From Alphaproteobacteria bacterium (GTDB lineage Bacteria > Pseudomonadota > Alphaproteobacteria > CACIAM-22H2): a DNA stretch of 9,889 bases. Below are positions 8,762 to 9,889 of the stretch, piece after piece (position 1 is the stretch's first letter; every line of letters begins with the position of its first letter). Made by a program: the position numbers and the translations under genes. The DNA lies in assembly GCA_016869915.1 (NCBI GenBank), contig VGDA01000097.1:1-9889 (forward strand). Direction: 5' to 3'. The notes beneath the pieces were generated by a model, which made no database searches, was not told where the DNA came from, and worked only from the letters and a program-made list of their open reading frames with translations.

Positions 8762-9645
8762 CCAGCCGCCGCGCCCGCCGCCGGATCGAGACCGCGCGCC
8801 GCGTGCTGGCGCATCCCGGCGCGCTCGCGAGCACGCTCTTCCTCGTCCTGACCGTGGCGCTCGCCTTCCTGGCGCCCTGGGTGCTGCCGCTCGACCCGCT
8901 GCACCAGGAGCTCTCCGCCAGCCTCGAGCCACCCTCGGCGCAGTTCTGGTTCGGCGCCGACGAGCTCGGGCGCGACCTCCTGGCGCGCGTGATCTACGGC
9001 GCGCGCACCTCCCTCGTCACCGCCGGCGGCGCGGTCGCCATCGCCGCCGCGGTCGGCATCCCGATCGGCCTCGTCGCCGGCTTCTTCGGCGGCTGGCGCG
9101 ACGCGGTGCTGATGCGGTTCGTCGACGTGCTGCTCGCGCTGCCCAACATCCTCTTCGCGATGGCGCTCATCGCCGTGCTCGGGCGCAGCCAGCTGGCGGC
9201 GCTGGTCGCGGTCGGCATCACCGGCGTGCCGAGCTTCGCGCGCATCACCCGCGCCCAGGTCCTGTCGCTGCGCCAGCGCGACTTCGTGCTCGCGGTCGAG
9301 GCCCTCGGCGGCTCGTCGAGCTACACGATGTTCACCACGGTGCTGCCGAACTCGCTCAGCCCGATCCTCGTCCAGGTCGTGGTCCTGTCCTCGGTCGCGA
9401 TCCTTCTGGAGGCCGCGCTGTCCTTCCTCGGGGTCGGCATCCCGCCGCCCACGCCGAGCTGGGGCGACCTTCTGCGCACGGGCAAGTCCTTCCTCTACGA
9501 GGCGCCGACCTACGCCGTGCTGCCGGGCATCGCGCTCACGCTCACCATCCTGTCGCTCGACACGCTCGGCCGCACGCTGGCCGCCGTCCTCGAGGACAGG
9601 CGCGAGGTCGCGGCAACGCCGGGACGCGAGGAGGGACGCACGTGA
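8758..9645 (+). CDS. ABC importer permease, DppC/OppC type
   Basis: This 295-residue inner-membrane protein is one of the two channel subunits of the importer and has the normal DppC length. Seen: a basic N-terminus (MTSRRARRR), a first membrane helix near 22-42, the DppC-type periplasmic entry with FGADELGRDLLARVIYGART (66-83 region), further helices near 84-110, 118-142, 143-160, 203-226 and 250-271, and the cytoplasmic coupling loop EALGGSSSYTMFTTVLPNSL (181-200), the EAA-type motif that docks on the ATPase. LSFLGVGIPPPTPSWGDLL (221-239) is also characteristic. The start codon overlaps the ATPase stop (ATGA, 8758-8761), with GGGGA at 8747-8751 as ribosome site, so translation is probably coupled. 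The longer in-frame reading that begins at 7624 runs inside the ATPase gene and is not real. Confidence 0.94.
9627..9636 (+). promoter_or_regulatory. Ribosome binding site for the GTG-started permease gene
   Basis: A GAGGAGGGA run (9628-9636) ends five bases before the GTG at 9642. It supports GTG as the true start, giving a GTGA overlap with the preceding stop codon. The next ATG in the region, at 9652, is out of frame. Confidence 0.7.
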
Positions 9646-9889
9646 CCGGATATGTCGTCCGCAGGCTGCTGCAGCTGCTGCCAGTCCTGCTCGTCGCCTC
9701 GCTCGGCATCTGGGCGATGATCTACGCCGTGCCGGGCGGTCCCGTGGCCAGCATCCTCGGCGAGAACGCGACGCCGGAGCAGGTGCGCGAGCTCACCGCG
9801 CGCCTCGGCCTCGACCAGCCGGTGCTCGTCCAGTACTGGTCGTGGCTGGTCTCCGCGCTATCCGGCGACCTCGGCCGCTCCCTGCACAC
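9642..9889 (+). CDS. ABC importer permease, DppB/OppB type (partial, cut by window end)
   Basis: Only the first 82 codons are present; full-length DppB-type permeases are usually a little over 300 residues. The visible part is unmistakable for the family: YVVRRLLQLLP (4-14) leading into the first membrane helix (about 10-30), then PGGP (31-34), ATPEQV (43-48), LGLDQP (55-60), QYWSWL (64-69) and GDLGRS (75-80). It should be the second channel subunit, pairing with the DppC-type permease. It starts with GTG inside the stop of the preceding gene (GTGA, 9642-9645), which indicates translational coupling. The order ATPase, C-type, B-type reverses the common B, C, ATPase order. Confidence 0.93.
   Translation, partial: MTGYVVRRLLQLLPVLLVASLGIWAMIYAVPGGPVASILGENATPEQVRELTARLGLDQPVLVQYWSWLVSALSGDLGRSLH

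Overview
The window is very GC-rich DNA (roughly 70% or more by eye) densely packed with bacterial genes, all read from the + strand. The strong codon bias, Tat-like signal, DUF1640-type small protein and peptide-type ABC transporter suggest a high-GC alphaproteobacterium, perhaps Rhodospirillales/Acetobacteraceae-like. That placement is an inference from style, not from a marker gene.

Left part (1-3349): a Gfo/Idh/MocA-family NAD(P)-dependent oxidoreductase (30-1088); a 99-residue coiled-coil protein with one C-terminal membrane helix, DUF1640/CCDC90 type (1153-1452), closed by a small GC hairpin (1456-1477); and a 598-residue flavin-dependent monooxygenase with an NTF2/SnoaL-like domain fused at its N-terminus (1553-3349).

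Middle part (3350-4975): a 144-base gap holding a 12-bp inverted repeat (3416-3448), then an M81/MlrC-type metallopeptidase (3494-4975) with a strong ribosome binding site.

Right part (4976-9889): a peptide/nickel-type (Opp/Dpp family) ABC importer in the unusual order substrate-binding protein, fused double ATPase, DppC-type permease, DppB-type permease. A perfect TTGACA hexamer lies upstream of the binding protein. A long hairpin (6657-6707) separates the binding-protein gene from the ATPase gene. The last three genes are coupled by ATGA and GTGA overlaps. The DppB-type permease is cut by the window edge; it starts with GTG.

A plausible reading is that the importer brings in a small peptide or amide-containing compound and that the M81 enzyme cleaves it in the cytoplasm. 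The two upstream oxidoreductases may act on other substrates and need not belong to the same unit. No regulator, RNA gene, mobile element or CRISPR array was seen. I see no clearly new system here. The most interesting points are the paired four-cysteine clusters in the fused ATPase, the two strong inverted repeats, and the M81-importer pairing.
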